Below are positions 15,961 through 24,097 of a stretch of DNA of 35,457 nucleotides, in pieces. The stretch is from Oscillospiraceae bacterium. GTDB taxonomy: Bacteria; Bacillota; Clostridia; Oscillospirales; Oscillospiraceae. Under the pieces are notes generated by a model, which worked only from the letters and a program-made list of their open reading frames with translations, was not told the DNA's origin and did no database searches. Location: NCBI GenBank assembly GCA_015068165.1, contig SVKZ01000010.1, positions 1 to 35,457 of the forward strand. Direction: 5' to 3'. Position 1 is the stretch's first letter. Each line of letters opens with the position of its first letter. The translations under genes were made by a program, and so were the position numbers.

Positions 15961-16596
15961 ATGAAAACACGCAACTGCACATTCGGTATTTTAGGGGATA
16001 GCTATTCTACTTTCCAGGGTTATATCCCTGAGGGAAACAGATGTTATTATCCCACGAAAAACGTGGATGACGTTTTGACGGTGGAACAGACCTGGTGGCA
16101 CCAGCTGATGAAGAAGAGAAAACTGCATTTATTGATGGATGAGAGCTTTTCCAGTGCAACGGTCTGCGAACATAACCGGGAAGACCTCCCGGAGGACTCT
16201 TCCTTTACAAAACGGGCAATTCGGGCATTTGGTCCTGAAAACAAAGAAAAGTTTGAACTTTTATTCCTGTTTGGCTGCACCAACGACAGTTGGCTGGACA
16301 GAGAGATTGGTGAGCTTCAGTATGAAAACTGGAGAGGAAATGACCTGCGGAAGGTTCTGCCGGCATATTGCTATACCATCTACCAATTAAAAACGCATAA
16401 TCCCGAAGCCACAGTGGTGGCAATCATCAACACCGATCTTAAAGAGAAGATTCGGGAGGGTATGATCCAAGCGGGGGAGCATTACGGAATCCATAATGTG
16501 ATACTGTCTGATATTTCCAAGCAAAACGGCCACCCTGACGCTCTGGGAATGACCCAGATTGCAGAGCAGGTGGATGCGGCGCTGAATCTTATTTAA
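15961..16596 (+). CDS. Cytoplasmic SGNH-like hydrolase inside the acs locus
   Basis: The 211 residues have SGNH block I as FGILGDSYSTF (Ser14) and block III as FGCTNDSW. A late histidine in NGHPDALGM fits the catalytic Asp/His region. There is no signal peptide or membrane segment, unlike the SGNH gene beside thrB. GAGG precedes the ATG. It sits on the same strand between acsC-acsE and acsB. No role for such an enzyme in acetyl-CoA synthesis is known to me, and codon use is ordinary compared with its highly biased neighbours, which suggests a lower-expressed insertion. Substrate unknown. Confidence 0.8.
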   Translation: MKTRNCTFGILGDSYSTFQGYIPEGNRCYYPTKNVDDVLTVEQTWWHQLMKKRKLHLLMDESFSSATVCEHNREDLPEDSSFTKRAIRAFGPENKEKFELLFLFGCTNDSWLDREIGELQYENWRGNDLRKVLPAYCYTIYQLKTHNPEATVVAIINTDLKEKIREGMIQAGEHYGIHNVILSDISKQNGHPDALGMTQIAEQVDAALNLI

Positions 16597-16656
16597 CTTT
16601 GTATATCCAGCTGGTTTCGGCTCTATATAAATTAACTTTATCAGGAGGAATCTATT

Positions 16657-18783
16657 ATGAGCGTATTAACCGATCTGATTTATGGCGGCAGTAACGCTGT
16701 TGCCGGCTTAACGGAGGGCGCTGTCAACGATGCCATTGCAAAATTCGGCGCTGACAAGCCTATCGCATTCCCTGATACTGCATACTTTTTCCCCACCATT
16801 TATGCCGCAACCGGCGTAAAGGTAAAGACCCTGGGCGACCTTGTTCCCTGTGTCTCAGTACTTAAGAGCCTGATCACAAATCAGGAAGATTTAGGGCAGG
16901 CACTCAATGCCGGTCTTGCCACCGCTGTGGGCGCGGAAATTCTGGAAGGTCTCAAGTGGGTAGATAACGCAGAACCCTACGCAAACGATTCCGGTATCGG
17001 CTTCGTTCCCGACCCCATTATCCGATCTCTGGGCGTGCCGTTGGTTACCGGCGATATTCCCGGTGTTGCCGTTGTGCTGGGTAAGGCTGAAAATCCTGCC
17101 GATGTTGTAAATGTCGTTAAGGACTATCAGTCCAAGGGCATTATGACCTTTATGGTAGGCGATGTCATCGAGCAGTGCGCCGAAGGCGGGGTCAAGATGG
17201 GCCTTGAGTTCCGTGTAATCCCTCTGGGACACGATGTAACGAGCGTTATTCACGTTGTTACCGTTGCTGTCCGCGCAGCACTGATTTTCGGCAACGTACA
17301 GCCCGGCGATTTGGGTGGTCTTTTGGCTTACACCAAGGAGCGTGTGCCTGCATTTGTCAACACCTTCGGCGCAATCGACGCGGTTGTTGTTTCTGCCGGC
17401 GCCGGTGCTATTGCATTGGGCTTCCCTGTCATCGTAGACATCGATCTGGGCGAAAATCAGGTTCCCGGTGCGCTGGAGTCCGTTTGCGACCACGCAGAGA
17501 CTGTCAAGAAGTCTTTGGAGCTGCGCAATATCAAGATTAAGGTCAAGGAACTGCCTATTCCTGTAGCCTTTGCCGCTGCATTTGAGGGTGAAATCATCCG
17601 AAAGAGTAATATGCACAACGAGTTCTACTCCGGCAAGAATCCCACCGCAGAGCTGGTGGTTATGCGGGAGCTGGACGAGGTGGAAGATCACAAAATCACC
17701 ATTGTCGGTCCTGACCTGGACGGCGCAAGCGAACTGGCACTTGCTACCTTTGTGGAGGTTGCCGGTAAGAAGATGCAGCTGGACTTTGAGTCCGTTATCG
17801 AGCGGAAATTCCACGCCTGGTTTAACTATATGGAAGGCGTTATGCACACCGGTCAGCGCAACCAGGTTCGTGTCCGTGTCAGCAAGAGTGCCTTTGAGGC
17901 AGGTCTGCGGCTGCAACACTTTGCGGAAGTTCTGTATGTGATGATTATGGACGAGTTCGACGCGGTTGTTGACAAGTGCCAGATCACCCTGATTACCGAT
18001 CCTGTGAAGGCCGCTGCATTCCGTGATGAGATCGCAATGCCCCGTTACGCACAGCGGGATGACCGCCTTGCATCTATGACCGATGAGGCTGTTGACCGTT
18101 ATTACACCTGCATCCTGTGCCAGAGCTTTGCGCCTGCCCACTGCTGCGTGGTTACACCCGAGCGTCTGGGTCTGTGCGGCGCTGTTTCCTGGCTGGATGC
18201 CAAGGCAACCAACGAGCTTGACCCCAATGGCCCTTGCCAGCCCATCTTTAAGGAAGGCTTCCTGGATGAGCGCACCGGTCGTTTTGAGTCTGTCAATAAG
18301 GCAATTGCTGACGCTACCCACGGCGCGGTAGAAAATGTTACCCTCTACTCCATTCTGGAAGACCCGATGACTTCTTGCGGCTGCTTCGAGTGCATTTGCG
18401 GCATCGAGCCTGTCAGCAACGGTGTTATCGTTGTCAACCGTGAGTATAAGGGTATGACACCTGCCGGCATGACCTTCGGCGAGCTGGCGTCCTGCACCGG
18501 CGGCGGTGTACAGACGCCCGGCTTTATGGGCCACGGCCGTCATTTCATCTCTTCCAAGAAGTTCCTGTATGCTGAGGGCGGTATCGAGCGGATTGTTTGG
18601 ATGCCTAAGGAACTGAAGGACGATGTGGCAGAGCGCTTGAATAAGACTGCTCTGGAGCTGTACGGCATTGAAAACTTCGCAGATATGGTGGCTGACGAGA
18701 CCGTTACCTGCGATGCAGAAGAGCTGATTGCCTGGCTGACCGAGAAGGGCCACCCTGTTCTGGGTATGGAGCCTCTGGCATAA
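16657..18783 (+). CDS. acsB: Acetyl-CoA synthase catalytic subunit
   Basis: Joins CO, a methyl group from the corrinoid protein and CoA to make acetyl-CoA at the nickel A-cluster. The 708-residue protein keeps all A-cluster ligands: Cys485, Cys488, Cys497 and Cys507 (CILCQSF... LGLCGAVSW) for the [4Fe-4S] cube, and Cys574-Gly-Cys576 (MTSCGCFE) for nickel. Each falls 21 positions before the Moorella counterpart as I remember that sequence (506, 509, 518, 528, 595, 597). The alignment is therefore almost gap-free apart from a shorter N-terminus. In Moorella the missing N-terminal stretch belongs to the domain that contacts CODH. GGAGG precedes ATG 16657. CO must come from a CODH encoded elsewhere, or exogenously. 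Confidence 0.96.
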   Translation: MSVLTDLIYGGSNAVAGLTEGAVNDAIAKFGADKPIAFPDTAYFFPTIYAATGVKVKTLGDLVPCVSVLKSLITNQEDLGQALNAGLATAVGAEILEGLKWVDNAEPYANDSGIGFVPDPIIRSLGVPLVTGDIPGVAVVLGKAENPADVVNVVKDYQSKGIMTFMVGDVIEQCAEGGVKMGLEFRVIPLGHDVTSVIHVVTVAVRAALIFGNVQPGDLGGLLAYTKERVPAFVNTFGAIDAVVVSAGAGAIALGFPVIVDIDLGENQVPGALESVCDHAETVKKSLELRNIKIKVKELPIPVAFAAAFEGEIIRKSNMHNEFYSGKNPTAELVVMRELDEVEDHKITIVGPDLDGASELALATFVEVAGKKMQLDFESVIERKFHAWFNYMEGVMHTGQRNQVRVRVSKSAFEAGLRLQHFAEVLYVMIMDEFDAVVDKCQITLITDPVKAAAFRDEIAMPRYAQRDDRLASMTDEAVDRYYTCILCQSFAPAHCCVVTPERLGLCGAVSWLDAKATNELDPNGPCQPIFKEGFLDERTGRFESVNKAIADATHGAVENVTLYSILEDPMTSCGCFECICGIEPVSNGVIVVNREYKGMTPAGMTFGELASCTGGGVQTPGFMGHGRHFISSKKFLYAEGGIERIVWMPKELKDDVAERLNKTALELYGIENFADMVADETVTCDAEELIAWLTEKGHPVLGMEPLA

Positions 18784-18798
18784 TTCGTTTTATATCAT

Positions 18799-18834
18799 AC
18801 CACACCACGAATTTTCGTGGTGCGGTTTCTTTTT
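18799..18834 (+). terminator. Terminator after acsB
   Basis: A stem of about 12 bp with one mismatch (CCACACCACGAA / TTCGTGGTGCGG), followed by TTTCTTTTT, starts about 15 bases after the acsB stop. Confidence 0.8.
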
Positions 18835-18838
18835 GGGG

Positions 18839-18867
18839 TAGACAAAGACCGAATTTATGGCTATACT
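18839..18867 (+). promoter_or_regulatory. Promoter of mgtE
   Basis: TAGACA (18839-18844), a 17-base spacer containing GAATTTATGG, and TATACT (18862-18867). It closely resembles the acsV promoter at 20338. It also overlaps an in-frame ATG at 18857, which argues for the later mgtE start. Confidence 0.75.
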
Positions 18868-18898
18868 AAATGATAGCATAAAGGAAAGGGAGATACCG

Positions 18899-20296
18899 AT
18901 GGAAGAAGAGAAGATTCTCTTGGAAAAACAGGATTATAGCGAAGAAATACTCGGTATCATCCGAAGCGGGCTTGGTCCTCAGGAAATTCGGGAGCAGCTT
19001 CAGGAATACCACGAAAACGACATTGCAGGCGTCTTTGAAGAGCTGGAATTTGAAGAGCAGGAATGGTTGCACCAAATCCTCGGCAGCGAGGGTATGTCCG
19101 AAATCGTCTCTTACTTGGATGACGCGGGCGAATACCTGTCTGAGCTGGATGCGGAGGAAGCTGCGGACATCATCGAACAGATGGATGCCGACGATGCGGT
19201 CGAGGCTCTTGAGGACTTGGATGAGGAGACCAGAAATGAAGTTCTGGAACGCATTGAGGACGAGGAAATCAAAGAGGAAATCGAACTGATTACCTCTTAT
19301 GAAGACGATGAATTCGGCAGCCGGATGAGCACCAACTTTATTGTGGTCAAGCGGAATTTCACCATCAAGGAAACGATGAAAGCCCTGGTGGAAGAAGCTG
19401 CGGAAAATGACAATATCTATACCATCTTTGTAGTGAACGAGGACGATTCCTTCTACGGCGCCATTGACCTGAAAGACCTGATTGTGGCGCGGAGCAATGT
19501 GGAGCTGGAAACGCTCATTTATAATACCTTCCCCTTTGTTTACGATAAGGACATTATTTCCGAGAATATTGAACGGCTTCGCAGCTACTCGGAGAATTTG
19601 ATTCCCGTTGTTTCGTCCAAGGATAAGACCCTTTTGGGTGTTATCACCTCTACGGATATCATTGAATTGGTGGACGAAGAGTTGGGCGATGACTATGCAA
19701 AACTGGCAGGCTTGCGGGAAGAGGAAGAACCGGACGAAAGCCTGCTTGAAAGTATGAAAAAGCGTGTACCCTGGCTGATCGCGCTGCTGTTTATGGGTCT
19801 TGCGGTGTCTGCAGTGGTTGGGCTTTTCGAGAGTGTAGTCGATGCGCTTCCAATGATTGTTTCCTTCCAATCCCTGATTCTGGGCATGGCCGGTAATGTA
19901 GGTACCCAATCCCTTGCGGTAACGGTGCGGACACTGGGCAGTAGCGAGGAAAACAGCGGCAAGGAGCAGTTCCTTACCATTATGAAAGAGGTTCGGATCG
20001 CTCTTTCCAACGGTCTTGTGCTGGGCGCGATCTCTTTTGCGATTGTCAGCGCATATCTGTTCCTTTTCGGTTCGTACACGGCGGCATTCGTGCTGTCGGC
20101 GGCTGGGTGCGTGGGGCTTGCGATGTGCTTTGCAATGGCAATTTCGGGTCTTACCGGCGCGGCAATTCCCATCTGCCTGTACCGCTTGGGCGTTGACCCG
20201 GCGGTGGCTTCCGGCCCGCTGATTACCACCATCAATGACCTGGTGGCGGTACTGAGCTACTACGGCCTCGCCTGGGCGTTACTACTGAATATTTAA
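18899..20296 (+). CDS. mgtE: MgtE-type magnesium transporter
   Basis: Magnesium channel/transporter gated by cytosolic Mg2+. The 465 residues hold an acidic N-domain of helical repeats (about 20-130, many ...DADDAVEALEDLDEE... type segments) and a pair of CBS domains (about 135-260). A C-terminal membrane domain of about five helices (from PWLIALLFMGLAVSAVVGLF onward) includes GNVGTQSLAVTVR, the conserved pore segment. An ATG at 18857 falls inside the promoter, so ATG 18899 with GGAAAGGGAG ahead is used. It stands between acsB and acsV with its own promoter and terminator. No magnesium riboswitch fits in its leader of about 25 bases. Confidence 0.93.
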   Translation: MEEEKILLEKQDYSEEILGIIRSGLGPQEIREQLQEYHENDIAGVFEELEFEEQEWLHQILGSEGMSEIVSYLDDAGEYLSELDAEEAADIIEQMDADDAVEALEDLDEETRNEVLERIEDEEIKEEIELITSYEDDEFGSRMSTNFIVVKRNFTIKETMKALVEEAAENDNIYTIFVVNEDDSFYGAIDLKDLIVARSNVELETLIYNTFPFVYDKDIISENIERLRSYSENLIPVVSSKDKTLLGVITSTDIIELVDEELGDDYAKLAGLREEEEPDESLLESMKKRVPWLIALLFMGLAVSAVVGLFESVVDALPMIVSFQSLILGMAGNVGTQSLAVTVRTLGSSEENSGKEQFLTIMKEVRIALSNGLVLGAISFAIVSAYLFLFGSYTAAFVLSAAGCVGLAMCFAMAISGLTGAAIPICLYRLGVDPAVASGPLITTINDLVAVLSYYGLAWALLLNI

Positions 20297-20301
20297 CATT
20301 T

Positions 20302-20332
20302 AGAGGGCTGACAGTATCAGCCCTCTGTTTTT
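20302..20332 (+). terminator. Terminator after mgtE
   Basis: Perfect 10-bp stem AGAGGGCTGA / TCAGCCCTCT with loop CAGTA, followed by GTTTTT, five bases after the stop codon. Confidence 0.88.
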
Positions 20333-20337
20333 GTCGG

Positions 20338-20366
20338 TAGACAAATAGCGGAATTTGTGGTATAGT
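20338..20366 (+). promoter_or_regulatory. Promoter of acsV
   Basis: TAGACA (20338-20343), a 17-base spacer containing GGAATTTGTGG, and TATAGT (20361-20366). Nearly the same sequence as the mgtE promoter. Confidence 0.75.
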
Positions 20367-20404
20367 GGTATGCAGAAAAGTGTGGAAAAGTGAGGTTTTT
20401 GGGT

Positions 20405-22327
20405 ATGCCCAATGTGATTTTTCAGATTGAAGGCGGAAATGAAGTAAATATTGCCTGTCAGACGGGCGATAATCTTTTGGAATTAGCAAGAAGAGCCAAT
20501 GTGGCTATTGATGCCCCTTGCTCCGGTAACGGCTCTTGCGGTAAGTGCCGGGTAAAGCTGATTTCCGGTGAGATAGAAACCTTCCCCTCCCGGCATATCA
20601 GCGAGGAAGAATATGAAGCCGGCTGGCGGCTGTCCTGCAACTGCAAGGTGTTGACCGACTGCACAGTTTTCGTGCCGGATATTGCCAGCGCTTACCAGTC
20701 CCGGATGAAGACCGCAGACCTGTCTAGCCCTAAGGAAATCGCTATTTTTGAGGATGCCAAGGCCAATATGATTGGCGGCGGCATCGAATTTAAAAATCAT
20801 TTCGTAACTACCGTCATTGAGATGGCAGAGCCGACGTTGGACGATACCATGCCCGATGCGGAGCGTTTTACTTGGGCAATCCAGTCGGCTTTGGGTGTAG
20901 AAAAGGTAGATGTACCTTTCTTTGTAATGAAGAAATTAGCTTCTACCCTTCGGGAAAACCGTTTTACCGTCTGTGTCAAGGGTGAGAAAAAAGGGGAGAG
21001 TTTCCTGTGTATGGATGTATGCGCTCCTGATGATGCGGCGATTGTCGGTTGTGCCATTGATATTGGTACGACCACCGTTACGATGGTCTTGGTTGACTTA
21101 ACAAGCGGCAAGATTTTGGCAAAGGGTTCTTCCGGCAATGGGCAGATCCGTTACGGCGCAGATGTAATTAACCGCATCATCCAGCAGGGAAAGCCCGGCG
21201 GCAAAAAGAATCTGCAGGATGCCATTATTAAGGAGACCCTGAACCCCATTATTGCCAACCTCTGCAAAACTGCCGGGATTTCTGCCAATGCCATACTCCG
21301 GCTGTGTGTGGCGGCTAATACCACCATGAACCACCTGTTCGTAGGTGTGGATGCCGAGCCTGTGCGGATGGAGCCTTATATCCCCAGTTTCTTCGGTTGG
21401 GAGGGCCTTAAAGCGGGAGATCTCAAGCTGCCTGCCAATCCCTTGGCAGATGTGCAGATTGCGCCTAATATCGGCTCTTATGTGGGCGGCGATATTACTG
21501 CCGGTACGCTGGCTTCTATGATCTGGGATAAGGACGAAATGAGCCTGTTTATCGACTTGGGTACAAACGGCGAAATTGTATTCGGCAACCGGGATTTCCT
21601 GATGAGCTGTGCCTGCTCTGCCGGTCCTGCCTTTGAGGGCGGCGATATTTCCTGCGGTATGCGGGCTACCGACGGCGCGGTGGAGGCCTGCGTGATCGAT
21701 AAAGAAACTATGGAGCCTACATTAACCATCGTTGGCGATGCAGGGCAAAAGCCGGTGGGTATTTGCGGCTCGGGCATTATCGACATTATTGCGGAATTGT
21801 TCCGTTGCGGTATTATCAATGCTAAGGGCCTGTTCGTCCGGGAGGGCGACAGGGTGAAGCGGGACGAGCATGGCATGGGCCGCTATGTCCTTGCCTGGGA
21901 AAACGAGAGTGAGACCGGTCGGGAAATTGCCATTAACGAAGTGGATATTGATAACTTTATCCGCGCCAAGGGAGCAATCTTCTCGGCGATTGATATTTTG
22001 CTGCAAAGCGTGGATATGCCGGTGGAGGCCATTGACAAGGTTTATGTTGCCGGCGGTATCGGTTCGGGTATCAATATGAGAAATGCGGTTCGCATCGGTA
22101 TGCTGCCCGATGTGGAGCTGGAAAAGTTCTGCTATATCGGAAATTCCTCTCTTACCGGTGCCTATGCGATGGTTATGAGCGATCAGGCAAATGCAAAATG
22201 CGCAGAGGTAGGCGCAAATATGACCTATCTGGAGCTGTCTACCTATCCCGGCTATATGGATGCCTTTGTGGCAGCCTGCTTCCTGCCCCATACGGATAGC
22301 TCTCTGTTCCCCAGCGCAATGGAGTAA
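20405..22327 (+). CDS. acsV: Reductive activator of the corrinoid protein (RACo), ATP-dependent [2Fe-2S] ASKHA protein
   Basis: Returns the inactivated Co(II) corrinoid of AcsCD to Co(I) by ATP-driven electron transfer. The 640 residues begin with a plant-type ferredoxin domain (about 1-90): CSGNGSCGKC places Cys39, Cys45 and Cys48, with the fourth ligand in LSCNC. A linker and middle region follow, then the ASKHA ATPase fold with AIDIGTTTVTMVLVDL, CVAANTTMNHL, LFIDLGTNGEIV and VYVAGGIGSGIN. A GTG at 20390 is in frame, but ATG 20405 has GAGG at good distance. It is monocistronic or reads into the DUF3786 gene past a structured repeat. The family also serves corrinoid methyltransferases, but the acs context settles it. 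Confidence 0.93.
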   Translation: MPNVIFQIEGGNEVNIACQTGDNLLELARRANVAIDAPCSGNGSCGKCRVKLISGEIETFPSRHISEEEYEAGWRLSCNCKVLTDCTVFVPDIASAYQSRMKTADLSSPKEIAIFEDAKANMIGGGIEFKNHFVTTVIEMAEPTLDDTMPDAERFTWAIQSALGVEKVDVPFFVMKKLASTLRENRFTVCVKGEKKGESFLCMDVCAPDDAAIVGCAIDIGTTTVTMVLVDLTSGKILAKGSSGNGQIRYGADVINRIIQQGKPGGKKNLQDAIIKETLNPIIANLCKTAGISANAILRLCVAANTTMNHLFVGVDAEPVRMEPYIPSFFGWEGLKAGDLKLPANPLADVQIAPNIGSYVGGDITAGTLASMIWDKDEMSLFIDLGTNGEIVFGNRDFLMSCACSAGPAFEGGDISCGMRATDGAVEACVIDKETMEPTLTIVGDAGQKPVGICGSGIIDIIAELFRCGIINAKGLFVREGDRVKRDEHGMGRYVLAWENESETGREIAINEVDIDNFIRAKGAIFSAIDILLQSVDMPVEAIDKVYVAGGIGSGINMRNAVRIGMLPDVELEKFCYIGNSSLTGAYAMVMSDQANAKCAEVGANMTYLELSTYPGYMDAFVAACFLPHTDSSLFPSAME

Positions 22328-22332
22328 GGATT

Positions 22333-22443
22333 TATCATACTTTCTCTCCGGCGAGAAAGTATGCAAAGAGCCGCCGGGAACCTCCCGTATGGTTCCCGGA
22401 CTCTCCAGACGGCCAAAGGGGTGTTCCCTTTTGGAAACCCCTC
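22333..22443. repeat. Structured repeat, copy A
   Basis: Three hairpins in a row: CATACTTTCTC / GAGAAAGTATG; CCGGGAACC / GGTTCCCGG; and CCAAAGGGG with CCCTTTTGG. It matches 33203-33353 almost base for base over the first 80 positions. No open reading frame fits. It lies between acsV and the DUF3786 gene. Confidence 0.75.
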
Positions 22444-22487
22444 GGAGATAGTTAATCATTGTTCCTATGCAATATAAGGAGATAAAT

Positions 22488-23087
22488 ATGCAAATAGAAA
22501 ACAACAAGGAAGAAGTGCCTTTTTCCTATTATGAAAATTTATTCCGCGGTGCAGACCCCAAAGAAATTACAGGTCGGCTGCCTGGTACAGCTTGGGATGG
22601 GAAATGCTTTTCTGTAACCCTGATGGGAATAAGCTATACCATTTCCCATCCGGAGGTGGAGATTTTGCCATCCGGAGGACCGTTGCCTATACAGACATTC
22701 CTGCTTCGGTATTTGTTGGAGGGTAAGGATTTGCCCTTCTTGGGGAATTGGAAGACATTCCGGGAGATGCCCTGGGGTGAGCTGTATATTAAGCCTTATA
22801 CCGGCAGAGTACTGACCCGCGCTGCCTTTACTTTTGGCACAAGAGTAGATTCTTTCCGAAAGGCGGCAGAGAAGATGGGAGCAACCCCTGTACCCCAAGG
22901 AGATGCCGGCTATGAATTTTTCCTCATTGGGGATTACCGCATCCGGCTGCTTGTTTGGGCAGGGGATGAGGAGTTCCCACCGTCGGCACAGGTTCTGTAT
23001 TCTGACAATTTTGAGGAAGGCTTTGCCCCCGAAGACCGGGTGGTGGCAGGCGATATTCTGATTTCTGCCGTGAAAGCCAATATGTGA
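22488..23087 (+). CDS. DUF3786 domain protein, probably linked to corrinoid/ACS metabolism
   Basis: A 199-residue soluble protein of unknown biochemical function. Segments such as GKCFSVTLMGISYTISHPE, LLRYLLEGKDLPF and GDYRIRLLVWAGDEEFPPSA look like the DUF3786 family. As I recall, that family occurs in anaerobes near CODH/ACS and corrinoid genes. ATG 22488 is preceded by AAGGAG; an ATG at 22467 has no site. It closes the acs locus and is followed one base later by an acetyltransferase gene. A role in corrinoid protein maturation or regulation is inference only. Confidence 0.7.
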   Translation: MQIENNKEEVPFSYYENLFRGADPKEITGRLPGTAWDGKCFSVTLMGISYTISHPEVEILPSGGPLPIQTFLLRYLLEGKDLPFLGNWKTFREMPWGELYIKPYTGRVLTRAAFTFGTRVDSFRKAAEKMGATPVPQGDAGYEFFLIGDYRIRLLVWAGDEEFPPSAQVLYSDNFEEGFAPEDRVVAGDILISAVKANM

Positions 23088-23088
23088 T

Positions 23089-23673
23089 ATGATACGGATT
23101 GCACGGGAAACCGATAGCTCTGCGCTGGCAGAGATTTACGGCTGGTATGTGGAAAATACAGCGGTGTCCTTTGAATACGATGCGCCCACGGCGGAGGAAT
23201 TTGCCGAACGGATTACGCAGACATTAACGACCCACCCCTATTTGGTTTATGAAAAGGATGGGATCCTTTTGGGGTATGCCTATGCCCATCCGCTGATCCG
23301 CCGGAAAGCCTGTGATTGGGCGGTGGAGGTCAGCATCTATATTCGCCGGGATGTCCGGGGGAGAAGCATTGGCCGCGCTCTGTATGAGGCGTTGGAAAAG
23401 GCGTTGTTACTTCAAAATATCTGCACGCTGGAGGCCTGCGTGGCATCTGTAGACAGGGAAGACCCTTATCTGACGAAGGATAGCGTACTGTTCCACAAGC
23501 AGATGGGGTATACCCAGGTGGGGAAAATGTCCGATTGCGGCTATAAGTTCGGCAGATGGTATCATCTTCTGTGGATGGAGAAGCATATTGTTCCCCGGGA
23601 GGAAAAAACGGAAGAAATGCTTCCTTTTCCGCAGGTACGGAAAACATTCTCAGAGCAATATGAGATTTTATAA
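23089..23673 (+). CDS. GNAT acetyltransferase of the phosphinothricin acetyltransferase type
   Basis: Acetyl-CoA-dependent acetyltransferase. The 194 residues start MIRIARETDSSALAEIYGWY. The family-typical ENTAVSFEYDAPTAEEF, EVSIYIRRDVRGRSIGRALY (acetyl-CoA loop RGRSIG) and FHKQMGYTQVGKM segments follow. PAT-type enzymes N-acetylate small amines or methionine sulfone/sulfoximine; the natural substrate is unknown. It starts one base after the DUF3786 stop, so it is translationally coupled, and ends at a terminator. Residues from about 170 are an extension with no recognised motif. Confidence 0.88.
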   Translation: MIRIARETDSSALAEIYGWYVENTAVSFEYDAPTAEEFAERITQTLTTHPYLVYEKDGILLGYAYAHPLIRRKACDWAVEVSIYIRRDVRGRSIGRALYEALEKALLLQNICTLEACVASVDREDPYLTKDSVLFHKQMGYTQVGKMSDCGYKFGRWYHLLWMEKHIVPREEKTEEMLPFPQVRKTFSEQYEIL

Positions 23674-23697
23674 GCGCGTGCTTTTGCACGCGCTTTT
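23674..23697 (+). terminator. Terminator at the end of the acsV-DUF3786-GNAT unit
   Basis: Perfect 8-bp GC stem GCGCGTGC / GCACGCGC with loop TTTT, followed by TTTT, directly after the stop. Confidence 0.82.
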
Positions 23698-23712
23698 GCA
23701 AGGGGAAAAGGC

Positions 23713-23742
23713 TTGATACTCCGTTGCGGCCTATGCTATACT
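23713..23742 (+). promoter_or_regulatory. Promoter of the pqqD-like cassette
   Basis: TTGATA (23713-23718), an 18-base spacer and TATACT (23737-23742). Transcription would start near 23750, so the ATG at 23750 cannot serve; the later start of the PqqD gene fits. Confidence 0.6.
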
Positions 23743-23797
23743 TTTTTATGTGGGATTGGGAAAAACCCCCAAAACCGGGGAAAATCGGGGATTAGAG

Positions 23798-24061
23798 ATG
23801 TTTAGAAATGAGAATTTTCTCCTGCGGGAGGTAGCCGGTTCTCAGGTGCTTGTACCTGTAGGCACCGCAGTTGGAGAATTTGCCGGCATTGTTACTTTGA
23901 ACGACGCCGGTGCGCATTTATGGAATGCATTGGAAGAGGAACAGACGGTGGAAACCCTTGCCTCTGTGCTGATAGGGCGGTACGATGTTTCTTTGGAGCA
24001 GACGACCGCAGATGCGAAAAAGTTTATCGAAAAGCTGCAGGGAGTAGGCGCTGTAGATTAA
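23798..24061 (+). CDS. PqqD-like (RRE fold) small protein
   Basis: An 88-residue protein starting MFRNENFLLREVAGSQVLVP. TLNDAGAHLWNALEEEQTVE and the C-terminal helix AKKFIEKLQGVGAVD are the winged-helix PqqD fold, which in peptide-modification systems binds leader peptides and presents them to enzymes. The upstream in-frame ATG at 23750 coincides with the transcription start, so 23798 is chosen. It is the first gene of a cassette with an HprK/PEPCK-like protein and an S24/S26 peptidase. No radical SAM gene adjoins it. Whether it binds a peptide, or the downstream lipoprotein, is unknown. Confidence 0.82.
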   Translation: MFRNENFLLREVAGSQVLVPVGTAVGEFAGIVTLNDAGAHLWNALEEEQTVETLASVLIGRYDVSLEQTTADAKKFIEKLQGVGAVD

Positions 24062-24097
24062 TTATCGGGGAGATGGCCGGTATTTTGGAGGATAGGT

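Noticed and set aside
16891..18753. 620-codon open frame antisense to acsB
   Set aside because: Same cause: acsB has all catalytic motifs on the plus strand, and the antisense protein looks like no family.
18868..18898. Magnesium riboswitch before mgtE
   Set aside because: Only about 25-30 bases separate the transcription start from the ATG, too few for an M-box.
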